This document shows positions 47,854 through 56,500 of a DNA stretch of 64,000 bases, piece after piece. This DNA comes from Candidatus Saccharimonadota bacterium. GTDB taxonomy: Bacteria; Patescibacteriota; Saccharimonadia; Saccharimonadales; UBA4665. The notes under the pieces are model-generated. The model was not told where the DNA came from. It made no database searches and was given only the letters and a program-made list of their open reading frames with translations. The position numbers and the translations under genes are program-made. The number at the start of each line of letters is the position of its first letter. Position 1 is the first letter of the stretch. The stretch is from positions 1 through 64,000 of the forward strand of contig JAICKC010000004.1 in NCBI GenBank assembly GCA_025928155.1, given 5' to 3'.

Positions 47854-48278
47854 TGGCTAATCCAGCAAACACTACAGCATACGCACTGCCTGACGGCCGC
47901 ATTGCCGTCGACGTGACTGAGGCTAAAACCCTCACCGTTGATGACTGTGGTTATGTGCAGAACGTTATTGTAGACGGCGTAGTAATTACGCTGCCTGCGA
48001 CCGCAACACTTGGTACGTGGACAATGCGTAATGGTGGCAAGGTTAAGCCGACCGACGACCCGAGTGGCGCCGGCCTTGTAGGCTTCTCGATTGCTCCAAA
48101 CGCCTCAGACCGAATCCAGGGTGGTGTTGCCGGTAGCGCTACTGACAATAAGTCACTCATTAACGCTAAGCTGACCTCTGAAGTGGGCGACCAAATTAGC
48201 ATCGCCAACGTTGGCGAAACTAACGGCCCGCTGGTTATCGGCGGCTCTGTTAAGGGTGTCTGGACGCGCCAAGCGTAG
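47853..48278 (+). CDS. Putative head decoration protein
   Basis: 141 aa, beta-rich: YALPDGRIAVDVTEAKTLTV, DDCGYVQNVIVDGVVITLPA, TRASVGLT-like turns and a closing ISIANVGETNGPLVIGGSVK G. Its position two genes after the capsid and its all-beta look suggest a capsid decoration/stabilisation protein. TAATG overlap with the preceding gene. Annotation by context. Confidence 0.55.
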   Translation: MANPANTTAYALPDGRIAVDVTEAKTLTVDDCGYVQNVIVDGVVITLPATATLGTWTMRNGGKVKPTDDPSGAGLVGFSIAPNASDRIQGGVAGSATDNKSLINAKLTSEVGDQISIANVGETNGPLVIGGSVKGVWTRQA

Positions 48279-48291
48279 CAACCAATGTAAC

Positions 48292-48317
48292 GCGGGGCGG
48301 CAATCCGGCCGTCCCGC
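48292..48317 (+). other. GC-rich hairpin between head genes
   Basis: GCGGGGCGGC pairs with GCCGTCCCGC (10 bp, one G-T) around AATCCG. No T-tract follows. It probably acts as an mRNA-stability or attenuation element after the capsid/decoration genes. Confidence 0.6.
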
Positions 48318-48329
48318 TGGAGCAAACAT

Positions 48330-48530
48330 ATGGAACAAGATAATCAAGCGCCAGAAGCCAGCAACATTGTTGAAACGCAAGTTGAGTCGCAAGTTATCCT
48401 GCCGGAGCACGGCGAGCGTGTAACTGACAGCCTTGGGAACGAAACCGGCGAAACTGTGGTGCATGACCACGATGAAAACGGTAATGTAGTTGGCTGGCAC
48501 AAAGAAGTACAGGAGCCGCAGAATGGCTAG
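48330..48530 (+). CDS. Small acidic phage protein, 66 aa
   Basis: Acidic and polar (QAPEASNIVETQVESQVILP, VHDHDENGNVVGWHKEVQEP). Overlaps the start of the next gene. No family recognised. Confidence 0.55.
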   Translation: MEQDNQAPEASNIVETQVESQVILPEHGERVTDSLGNETGETVVHDHDENGNVVGWHKEVQEPQNG

Positions 48531-49020
48531 TACCCAAACATGGAGTGAGTACAACGGTACATCTGGCTCTCAGGTAGAAACTGGTTCACGCTCCGAAATC
48601 AACTTTAAGAACGTAGACGACAGCACCACAGCATACAGCTCAAGCCCGATTACCGCTGGCAATAACAGCTTTGGCAAGTACCAGGCGCTCAAGTTCGCCG
48701 GTACGTGGAACTCGCTATCTGCTCTCACCTACAAAGTGAGCAATAACGCGCCCGCAACGGGTGTATCAATCGTAGGTGCGGTAGTTACGGCGTACGCGAC
48801 CCCGAGCACGACCGCAACCGGCGATAGCGCGTTTAGTACGAGCGGTGCAAGCGCCAACTTTAACAGCTCGAGCACACCGTTTGGTACCGGCACTAGCAGC
48901 ACAACGGCTGGTGGCACGATGTATGCAAACGCGTTTCGTGCGCAAATGCAGACTACCAGCTCTGCTAGCCCAGGCGACACACCCAGTGTCACCTTTACGG
49001 CAACATGGACAGAGAGCTAG
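48523..49020 (+). CDS. Ser/Thr/Ala-rich beta-structured phage protein, 165 aa
   Basis: A secreted-looking but signal-less virion-type protein: TWSEYNGTSGSQVETGSRSE, NFKNVDDSTTAYSSSPITAG, many Ser, Thr and Ala. ATG at 48523 with AGGAG upstream is chosen over an upstream frame start at 48490. The composition is like that of jelly-roll virion decoration or fibre proteins, and the opening is similar to the fibre protein at 49453. Confidence 0.55.
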   Translation: MASTQTWSEYNGTSGSQVETGSRSEINFKNVDDSTTAYSSSPITAGNNSFGKYQALKFAGTWNSLSALTYKVSNNAPATGVSIVGAVVTAYATPSTTATGDSAFSTSGASANFNSSSTPFGTGTSSTTAGGTMYANAFRAQMQTTSSASPGDTPSVTFTATWTES

Positions 49021-49072
49021 TGACTGGCGCGTCAGTCGGAATCTAACCAGCAAAAAGGAGTAACGCAATCCC

Positions 49073-49453
49073 ATGCGACGATATTTATTCGAGGCCGAAT
49101 ACACTGATGGTTTCGTATACCGAGCCACCCAACGCGATGAAAGCATCTATGAGCCCAAGCGCAATGCTTATTTTGACGTAATGAACAAACTAGCGGCTGA
49201 CCACGGCCGCCTTACTCGTTGGACGCTCCTACCGCAAGGTGGCACTGTGCGTCTCGACATTGATTTTACCCGCTTGCCTGAAAACACGAAGCCAATCTGG
49301 TATATCAAACGGCAGCGTGATCGCACTGTGCAGCGCGTAAATGACACTGACGTAGTTATTTCGGACACTATATTTGAGCTTTGCTATGGCTTTGGGTACG
49401 AATACACTGACGAAGCCGGCAATATCGTCAAAGAGGTACGTGAGGTAACCTAA
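49073..49453 (+). CDS. Hypothetical phage protein, 126 aa
   Basis: A soluble, basic/acidic mixed protein (FVYRATQRDESIYEPKRNAY, IKRQRDRTVQRVNDTDVVIS) with an aromatic-rich end. AAAGGAG upstream. It overlaps the next start by one base. No family recognised; probably virion-related by position. Confidence 0.5.
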   Translation: MRRYLFEAEYTDGFVYRATQRDESIYEPKRNAYFDVMNKLAADHGRLTRWTLLPQGGTVRLDIDFTRLPENTKPIWYIKRQRDRTVQRVNDTDVVISDTIFELCYGFGYEYTDEAGNIVKEVREVT

Positions 49454-51957
49454 TGGCAACGTTTGGCCAGACTGGTAACGGCGGTAGCTCAAGCAGCTCA
49501 AGTGCTGACGCTAATATTGCAAACCGATCTACCGAAGCTAATAGCTCTCCGGCTTCAAACGGTATTCTGGTGTCGGTTCAGGCACGCCTCTGGCTTAGCG
49601 CGGCCGGCTCCACTGTCGCGCAGGCGGCAATTTGGGATAGCTCCGGCAATCTCCTGGCTACTGGTGATGAAATAACCATCACCAACACCACCGAAGCCGA
49701 GTTGACCTTCCCATTCAGCGGCGCAAACGCCATATCACTGACTGCCGGAACCGGTTACACCTATGGTGTCAGCTGGAAAGACCCCGGCACGCCAAGCGTA
49801 ACATGGAGTCGTCAGGCTACCGCATCGACTTCGTTCAAAAATAACGTCGCATATGTCACTGGCTCACCGCAAAACCCGCTTGGAACAGGTACGGTTTCTG
49901 GGCCAATCGACATGTACGTCATCTACAGCACCGGTACGACGCTTACAAAGACGCAAAGTGGTGTGGCAAATATCTTCGTACCGCCACTGGCTAACCAGAC
50001 AGGCAAAGCCCGGCTGCAGAAAACTATCCCAGTCACGCAGCCGGCTATACTGCGAAACGCTACAAACATTGACATTACCCAGGACTTCCAGGGATTAGGC
50101 TATGCGGGTTCACAACGCAAGGTGGCTCATAACTCAACGGGCAGGATATTCGCGGCCTACCGAACGGAAGATTTATCAAACGGCAGCACGTACGAGCCGT
50201 ACGTCGCCTATTCTGATGACGGTGGCAGCACCTGGACAGTTTCAGAAGTAGCCGTTATTACAACTGACCACCAACGTGTGCCAAGCATCTACGTCGATAC
50301 TTCGGACATCATACATATTGCGTGGTACGGCAAAGACCCGTCAAACACTGGCACGAACCAGCGCCAGATTAAATACGCGCACTCAACTAATGGTGGCGCA
50401 ACGTGGAGCTCGTGGGTAAGCGTCGGTGGAGATGTTACCGGCTATACATCATCGTCGCTCTGGCAGGAGCACCCGACAATTATTGCTGACCCATCAAACG
50501 CCAGCAATTTGTACGTCGTATGGGAAGGCCGCGACTCGGTAAATACCAGCTCCCAAATGATTAAGTTCTCCAAGTCAACCGACGGCGGCAGCACGTGGAG
50601 CTCGTGGGTAAACTTGGGCCCGTCAGGGTCGCGGCCGGACATCACTCTAACCTCGAATGGAAATATACACGTTCTCTACTACGACAGTAGTGGCACTACG
50701 GGTAGTGTTCAGCAGCCTTGGCACATGTATAGCACTGACGGCGGCAGCACATGGAGCAGCCCTACTGTTATCGGCGATACCGGCTATGATTCGCGCCACG
50801 TGTCGTTTGTAACAGACGGCACTAATCTATACGCGGTATGGCGCGCGCCAAACGCCACTTACGCAACACCCCAGATTCAATATGCATCGTGGAATGGCAC
50901 CAGCTGGGGAAGTATCTCTACTGTTTCGCCTTCAGCCGGGCTTTACCAGTTCTTCCCGCAGATCGCGCTTATTAGCGGTGTACTGACTGCCGTATGGTTC
51001 GAAACCAGCGACTCGGCAAGCTATCCATCAGAGTCACCTACCACTGGCAATATCCGCATGAGCAAGTATATAAGTGGCGCATGGACTACGGCGACAGTAG
51101 TGACCTCCGGTGGCTTCGACCTGTACGCCAATATTGACCGAACGGCACCGTATATAATCATTGAGACTGGTGCAGCTAGCCCCTACCACATTCAGTTTAT
51201 GAGCTACCAAAGTGCGGCGACTAAGACGGCTACCCAGACCGGAAGCGCGCGCATATCGAAAGGTATAAGTAGCACTCAGTCAGCAATAGGCCGCATACAG
51301 AATACGCTCACGAAAACGCAAGCCGGTAAAGCACGTATCGGGCAGTCGGCTACTAAAACCGTAACGGCTGTTGGCCGCATACTCAACACAGTTACATCAA
51401 CCCAAAGCGCAACCGCTCGCATAATTGCTCTAGTCACAAAAACCCAGGCTGCAAAGGGACGCATATCTAAAACGTTCTCCGCTACTCAAACGGCAATTAC
51501 CCGTATAGGCGTTGGTACCACAAATACGCAGCAAGGTAAGGCCAGAATAGCGAAGGTGCTTACCAAAACCCAGGCAGGAACTGCCCGTATAAGCGCCAGC
51601 CAATCTAGAGTCCAGACGTCGGTAGCTCGACTTGCTAAGGCACTCAACACCACTCAGGCCGGTAAGGGCCACATTGTGGTGCTCGTCACCAAAACCCAGC
51701 AAGCCAAAGGACGTATAGCAATCCTCGTATCGCGTGCGCAAAATGCTGTCGCCCGCATAGGCGATACCCTGACATATACCCAAGCAGGCAAAGGCCGAAT
51801 TAAGGGCCACCCAAGTTATGTACCACTTCCGTCAGTCGTCGGCTCACCTGAAAAGCCGGTAGCCGTTAGCAGTCCAGTCTCTGCGGTAACTGTAGCGAGT
51901 GGCGGGAATGGCACTGCGGTAAACGGCTCCGGTACTGCGGTAAATGTAGAAGAATAA
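49453..51957 (+). CDS. Large fibre/adhesin: BNR beta-propeller plus 14-residue repeats, 834 aa
   Basis: N-terminal ~170 residues are a beta-sandwich (AAIWDSSGNLLATGDEITIT). Residues ~200-590 contain four Asp boxes, SDDGGSTW (~253), STNGGATW (~311), STDGGSTW (~375) and STDGGSTW (~428), which mark a sialidase/BNR-type six-bladed propeller. Residues ~591-786 are about thirteen tandem 14-residue units like TKTQAGKARISKVL. The propeller may bind or cleave surface glycans. No sialidase Arg triad is obvious, so binding rather than hydrolysis is inferred. Likely the receptor-binding tailspike or capsid fibre. Confidence 0.75.
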   Translation: MATFGQTGNGGSSSSSSADANIANRSTEANSSPASNGILVSVQARLWLSAAGSTVAQAAIWDSSGNLLATGDEITITNTTEAELTFPFSGANAISLTAGTGYTYGVSWKDPGTPSVTWSRQATASTSFKNNVAYVTGSPQNPLGTGTVSGPIDMYVIYSTGTTLTKTQSGVANIFVPPLANQTGKARLQKTIPVTQPAILRNATNIDITQDFQGLGYAGSQRKVAHNSTGRIFAAYRTEDLSNGSTYEPYVAYSDDGGSTWTVSEVAVITTDHQRVPSIYVDTSDIIHIAWYGKDPSNTGTNQRQIKYAHSTNGGATWSSWVSVGGDVTGYTSSSLWQEHPTIIADPSNASNLYVVWEGRDSVNTSSQMIKFSKSTDGGSTWSSWVNLGPSGSRPDITLTSNGNIHVLYYDSSGTTGSVQQPWHMYSTDGGSTWSSPTVIGDTGYDSRHVSFVTDGTNLYAVWRAPNATYATPQIQYASWNGTSWGSISTVSPSAGLYQFFPQIALISGVLTAVWFETSDSASYPSESPTTGNIRMSKYISGAWTTATVVTSGGFDLYANIDRTAPYIIIETGAASPYHIQFMSYQSAATKTATQTGSARISKGISSTQSAIGRIQNTLTKTQAGKARIGQSATKTVTAVGRILNTVTSTQSATARIIALVTKTQAAKGRISKTFSATQTAITRIGVGTTNTQQGKARIAKVLTKTQAGTARISASQSRVQTSVARLAKALNTTQAGKGHIVVLVTKTQQAKGRIAILVSRAQNAVARIGDTLTYTQAGKGRIKGHPSYVPLPSVVGSPEKPVAVSSPVSAVTVASGGNGTAVNGSGTAVNVEE
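51227..51810 (+). repeat. Tandem 42-bp coding repeats (14-residue units)
   Basis: About thirteen units with consensus T-x-T-Q-x-x-x-(A/G)-R-I-x-x-x-(L/V). The nucleotide sequence has drifted but the period is constant. It may form a triple beta-helix or coiled fibre shaft. Confidence 0.75.
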
Positions 51958-51972
51958 AAAGAGAGGATATGT

Positions 51973-52299
51973 ATGGCAACAACACTTAAAATCGTCGCTG
52001 GTAACACCGCACCGGCGTGGCAAATAACCTGTGAGCGTAATGGCACACCTATTAACCTGACGGGCTGCACGGTGAAGCTCATTATCGCGAACGGTGCTAC
52101 CATCACCAATAGCAATGCAGCAGCGACCATTAGCAGTGCGGCTAGTGGTGTAATTACATATGCCCCGCTCGCAACTGACTGCCCGACCGCCGGGACATAT
52201 AAGGTGGATGTGAAGATTACCTACGCCGACTTTAGCTACGAAGTCCTGTATGAGCAGCTGAAAGTAAAGACACGCGCCCCGCTCGTGCCGGCATCGTAA
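51973..52299 (+). CDS. BppU N-terminal-like phage protein, 108 aa
   Basis: An Ig-like small protein: LKIVAGNTAPAWQITCERNG, TPINLTGCTVKLIIANGATI, ISSAASGVITYAPLATDCPT then AGTYKVDVKITYADFSYEVL Y. The order matches BppU N-terminal domains of lactococcal/enterococcal phage baseplates and similar decorated tail proteins. It would link or decorate the tail tip. AGAGAGG precedes the ATG. Confidence 0.72.
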   Translation: MATTLKIVAGNTAPAWQITCERNGTPINLTGCTVKLIIANGATITNSNAAATISSAASGVITYAPLATDCPTAGTYKVDVKITYADFSYEVLYEQLKVKTRAPLVPAS

Positions 52300-52316
52300 A
52301 TATACAAAGTGGTGTG

Positions 52317-52529
52317 AATCTATGTATATTTTTGGCCGCATACGCGCTACATTAGGGTTATTGACCGCGTAGTATCTACGCAAGAGCCACTCGTATCGAC
52401 CGGGAACTCATGCGGCAAGTAAAATCGCCGACATCCCGGTCAATCGTTGCATAAGCAGCTCACCGGTACCGACCCGGAAGCTCCGAAGCATCGTAAATAA
52501 CATATTTACACTTTGGAGTTTCTTTATAT
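52317..52529 (+). promoter_or_regulatory. Non-coding gap with duplicated motifs
   Basis: TCTATGTATATTTTTGGCC (52318-52336) repeats the motif at 38199. GCGTAGTATCTACGC (52367-52381) is a hairpin. CGTATCGACCGGGAA (52391-52405) and CACCGGTACCGACCCGGAA (52463-52481) repeat the portal-leader motif. Together these resemble a second late promoter/leader for the internal-protein genes. Confidence 0.5.
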
Positions 52530-53555
52530 ATGGCTAACTCGGTTCAATATGCAGGCCCATACTCACCAGCCGCCTATAGCGCGGCAAGAAGCTTAGCCAA
52601 CGGAGGCAGCGGCGCGCCGAATAGCGCTCCAGTTGTTGCAGCCGCCAAGGCGATTATCTCTAAACAGCCAGCCGCTGCTCCAGTAGCGCCCGTACGCTCT
52701 GCATCTTCGTACGGTTCCGGCTCGTCCAGCACTACCGACCCTGTTGCTGCTGCGTACTACGGCGACCAGGTGAACGCGCTAAAAGGCGTGCTCGGCACAT
52801 TGCCAACCTTACAAGACCAAGGTGTTAATAACATCAGGAATAACGCTAACAAGAGCCTGAATGACCTTAATACCCAGGAAAGCCAAACCGAAAGTAACAT
52901 TGCAGAGTCACGTAATACCGCCAACAAGAACAAGGCGACTAGCTTAAACAACATTGACCAGAACGTCGCCGATACAGTAGACAGTTTTAAGCGGCTTACC
53001 GGCGCAGCGCACGCCGGCGATAGTGCATTTGCACAGGAATTTGTACCGCTCGCCACTGCTCGCCAAGGCTCCACGCAGCGTCAGGGAGTGTTTAACACAT
53101 TTGGCCAGGACATGGGGCAACTCGATACTGCCGAGAATAACGCCAAAACCGCCTACGGCTCCCAAAAAGAGGACATTAACAACAAACTGAACAGCGATTT
53201 GCTGACGTTCCTACAAAACATTGGCCAGCAAAAGGACACGATCAACAACGAAGTCAAGCAGGCACAGTACGCGCAAATCGAAGCCCAAGGTGGTACACCG
53301 GGGCAATTCTCTGCCGCAGCCGCGCCATATAGCACGAACCCGAGTGATGCTACTGCTGCACTGCAAGCGCTATTTAGCCAATATGCGAACCCGACCTACG
53401 CCGTAAACCCGGTAACGGTCAGCTTGCCAAACGTAAGCTCGTACGCGGTTGACCCGCTTGTTGCGCAGTTGAGCGCCGCAAACCCGGATACCCAAACAGC
53501 ATTACTGCCATTCTTACCACAGATAAAGAAACAAACCGCAGGAACAACAGCATAA
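52530..53555 (+). CDS. Putative internal virion (ejection) protein, 341 aa
   Basis: Ala/Ser/Gln-rich ends and a long coiled middle (NNIRNNANKSLNDLNTQESQ, TESNIAESRNTANKNKATSL). A beta-rich Val/Tyr tail (YAVNPVTVSLPNVSSYAVDP) ends it. It stands immediately upstream of the 1686-aa internal protein, the usual neighbourhood of podovirus ejection proteins. Assignment is by position and composition. Confidence 0.55.
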   Translation: MANSVQYAGPYSPAAYSAARSLANGGSGAPNSAPVVAAAKAIISKQPAAAPVAPVRSASSYGSGSSSTTDPVAAAYYGDQVNALKGVLGTLPTLQDQGVNNIRNNANKSLNDLNTQESQTESNIAESRNTANKNKATSLNNIDQNVADTVDSFKRLTGAAHAGDSAFAQEFVPLATARQGSTQRQGVFNTFGQDMGQLDTAENNAKTAYGSQKEDINNKLNSDLLTFLQNIGQQKDTINNEVKQAQYAQIEAQGGTPGQFSAAAAPYSTNPSDATAALQALFSQYANPTYAVNPVTVSLPNVSSYAVDPLVAQLSAANPDTQTALLPFLPQIKKQTAGTTA

Positions 53556-53565
53556 GGAGTCGCGC

Positions 53566-56500
53566 GTGAGTTTTCTCGATGACCTGCGCAAAAAGTTACA
53601 TGGTGCCGTAGCTCAAGCTAACCCTTTTGATAGTGGCCAGACATACAGCACGGTCACTAATAACCGCGTACCGACACCAGCACCGGCTCCTGCCGCCCTA
53701 TCTAAGCCCGTACCGACACCTGCACCCGGCCACGCGAGCTTCTTACATGACGTTCTGCACAATCCGGTTACGCACGCTTTTGGTACGGCTGGCAGCGACA
53801 TAGTAAAACTGGCAGACAGCAGTTATAACCCTACTACTGTAGTCAACAAAGCAGTAGTGACACCGCTGGTCAACCAAGCTGCCGCTGGCGTACGTTCCGT
53901 ATACGACATTGGGCGTGGTGCGGCTGCGAGCCTTACGAATAACCCGGTAGCACTTGCTAATGCTCACAAGGCCAAGGCAACTGATGAACCGCAATTCCTG
54001 GCGCCAGTGACAAGGCCGGTAGCACAGGCAGCAGAAACGGTGCTGCACCCATTCTCGACTCACACAGTCACGCCTACAACCGAAAGCGATAAAAGGATTT
54101 TTGGCTCAGCTCCGATACAGAACGTACAAGCTGGCGTTGCAAGTAACTATGCTGAGCATCCTAACTTGCCTACCCCGGCCCGCGCCGCACTAGCGGGCGC
54201 ATACGGTTTAGGACAGGCCGCGCAGGACATCCTGACACTACTAGGCGGTAAAAAGGTAGCAGCCGATACTGTTGACGCCGCGAAACCGGCCATACGCTCT
54301 GCCGCTGGCACGGCACGTGAAGTAGCGGCAAATCCGGTGCCGCTCGGTGAGACTGGCGCGGTCAAGCTGCCCGGCGGTTCTGCGACGCCCGAGCCAATAG
54401 ACCAAAAGCAGTTTGCCGCTGACTACTTGAAGAACAACCCTGAGCAGGCGCTCAAAGACTACCAAGCCCGCACGATGCAGGAGTTTGGTACCTCTGTACC
54501 GAATGTAGTAAGTGCTGACGAAAGCAAGTTTATTATCCCGAACTTCGGCCCTGATAAGTCTGCCGCCTACCATGAAGCGGCAAGTGCGTATGCAAAGGAC
54601 TACTACAAAAAACTACTGGCCGACGAGAGTACGAAAGACAAGCCCGTGCTTATTACGGCGGGCGGCGCGGGAGCCGGCAAGTCCAGCGGGCTACAACTAG
54701 CTTCGAAAGAAACGCCCGGCGGCCTCGACAGGTACGCTGCTATCAACGATACGAACTTAGCCAATATGGCCTCGGCTGATTCGCGTATCCAGCCAGCGCT
54801 TGACAGCGGGCGTAAGGTGCGCATTTTGTACACGTACCGTGACCCCACGGAAGCTTTTGTAAACGGTAATATACCACGTGCCGCCAGAACCGGCCGTGTT
54901 GTACCCATCGAGCCTCACGCGGATACGCATATTGGGTCGCTACAGACAATCCAGCAATTAGCAGAAAAGTACAAAGACAATCCGAATGTTAGTATAAAGA
55001 TAGTTGATAACAGCAGGGGTAAAGGTAATGAGACATTTGCTCCAGTTGACTTTTTGAAGAATAAGCAGTACAATAAAGATGAACTAATAGCTACGTTACG
55101 GAAGGAGTTAGACAATGCAAAAAACCGCAATCAAGTCAGCCAAGAAGCCTACCAAACGTATCTCGGCCTGGACTCAGGCACTCCTCGACTGGGGCAAGTA
55201 GGTTCCGGTGGGACTCAAGAAGGTGCGGCTAACGCCCAAGCAAAAGGCGTTCAAGAAACTCTCGGACAAGACGGCAAAAGCCTTCGCCAAAGGTCTGAGC
55301 AACCTCGGTTAGCAACTCCTAACGATACAAAAGCTGCCACTGCAGCTGAATTAGGTATACCTAAGGGCATCCCCTACGCCGTTAATAAAGACGGTGTACC
55401 AGTGCTCGATATGAGCGGTGGTAAGACTATTGCTCAGCATGCTCAGGAGATTCTTCGAACTATTGGATCGCCGGCAGCACAGCGTATGTCTGACGAGGAG
55501 CTAGCGAGCTTGGTATCTACTGCGCCTGCCGATTCAGCCGGTTCTCCTGCTCGCGCTCTATCGCAATCCCCTGGCGAAACTGGCTCTGGCCGTACAGCCA
55601 CACCAAACCGCACAGAAGTATCACAAAACACAGCGCCTCAATCAGAAACCATAGGTGGTGCGCAGCATAGTTCCACTCTGTCCCCACAAACGCGCACGCA
55701 AACAGAGATATCAGCGCCCACATCACAATCTTTAGAGTTGCGACAAACGGCTGCGAAACCGGACGCTGTTCAACCTCATTCATCTGCTGCCAGCATAGCA
55801 GAAACATTGGGCGTTTCGCAAGGCAAAACTACAGCCCTTGACCGTTACGCGGCCGAAGCAAGGGGCATCGCAAGCATGACGCCACTCTCGGAGCAGATAA
55901 AAGCTCGTGCAATGCAGGTTAGCCGACTTGGTGAAATGACGCCAGTCGAGAAGTCGCTATATCAGCAGGCCAAAGCGCAAGAGACTGAAATGGCCCGCAA
56001 GGTAAAAGCTGCAGGCAATAGTGCGTTTGGCGGTGATATCCCGACTGGCGTTGATGCGGCACAGTATGATGTTGACCCTACCAATATCAGCAAAAAAGTA
56101 AACATACTCGACTTTTTCCGTACACCGGAGCGTGTACTACGCAAAATTGGCCTCGCGCCAGATGCTGACGCAATACGTGCCGCTGACATGGCCTACAAGG
56201 AAGAACTGCCGCAGCAGATTAACCGCATCAGCCAATGGTATGACGAGGTTGGCCGTAGTAACGCCGCATCACAGCGTATATTCAAGTACCTAGATGGCCA
56301 ACGCGGGGCAAAAAAGGCGCTGCAAGGCAACGAACTGCGTGTAGCTAATGAGATGAAACAGTATTTGAGCGACTGGGCTGATCGACTAAAACTGCCTGAA
56401 GAAAACCGCATCAGCAACTACATCACGCATATATTTGAAAGTGGCTTTATTGAAAAGGAGTTTGACCCTGACCTCGCGAAATTGATTGATGACCGTGTGC

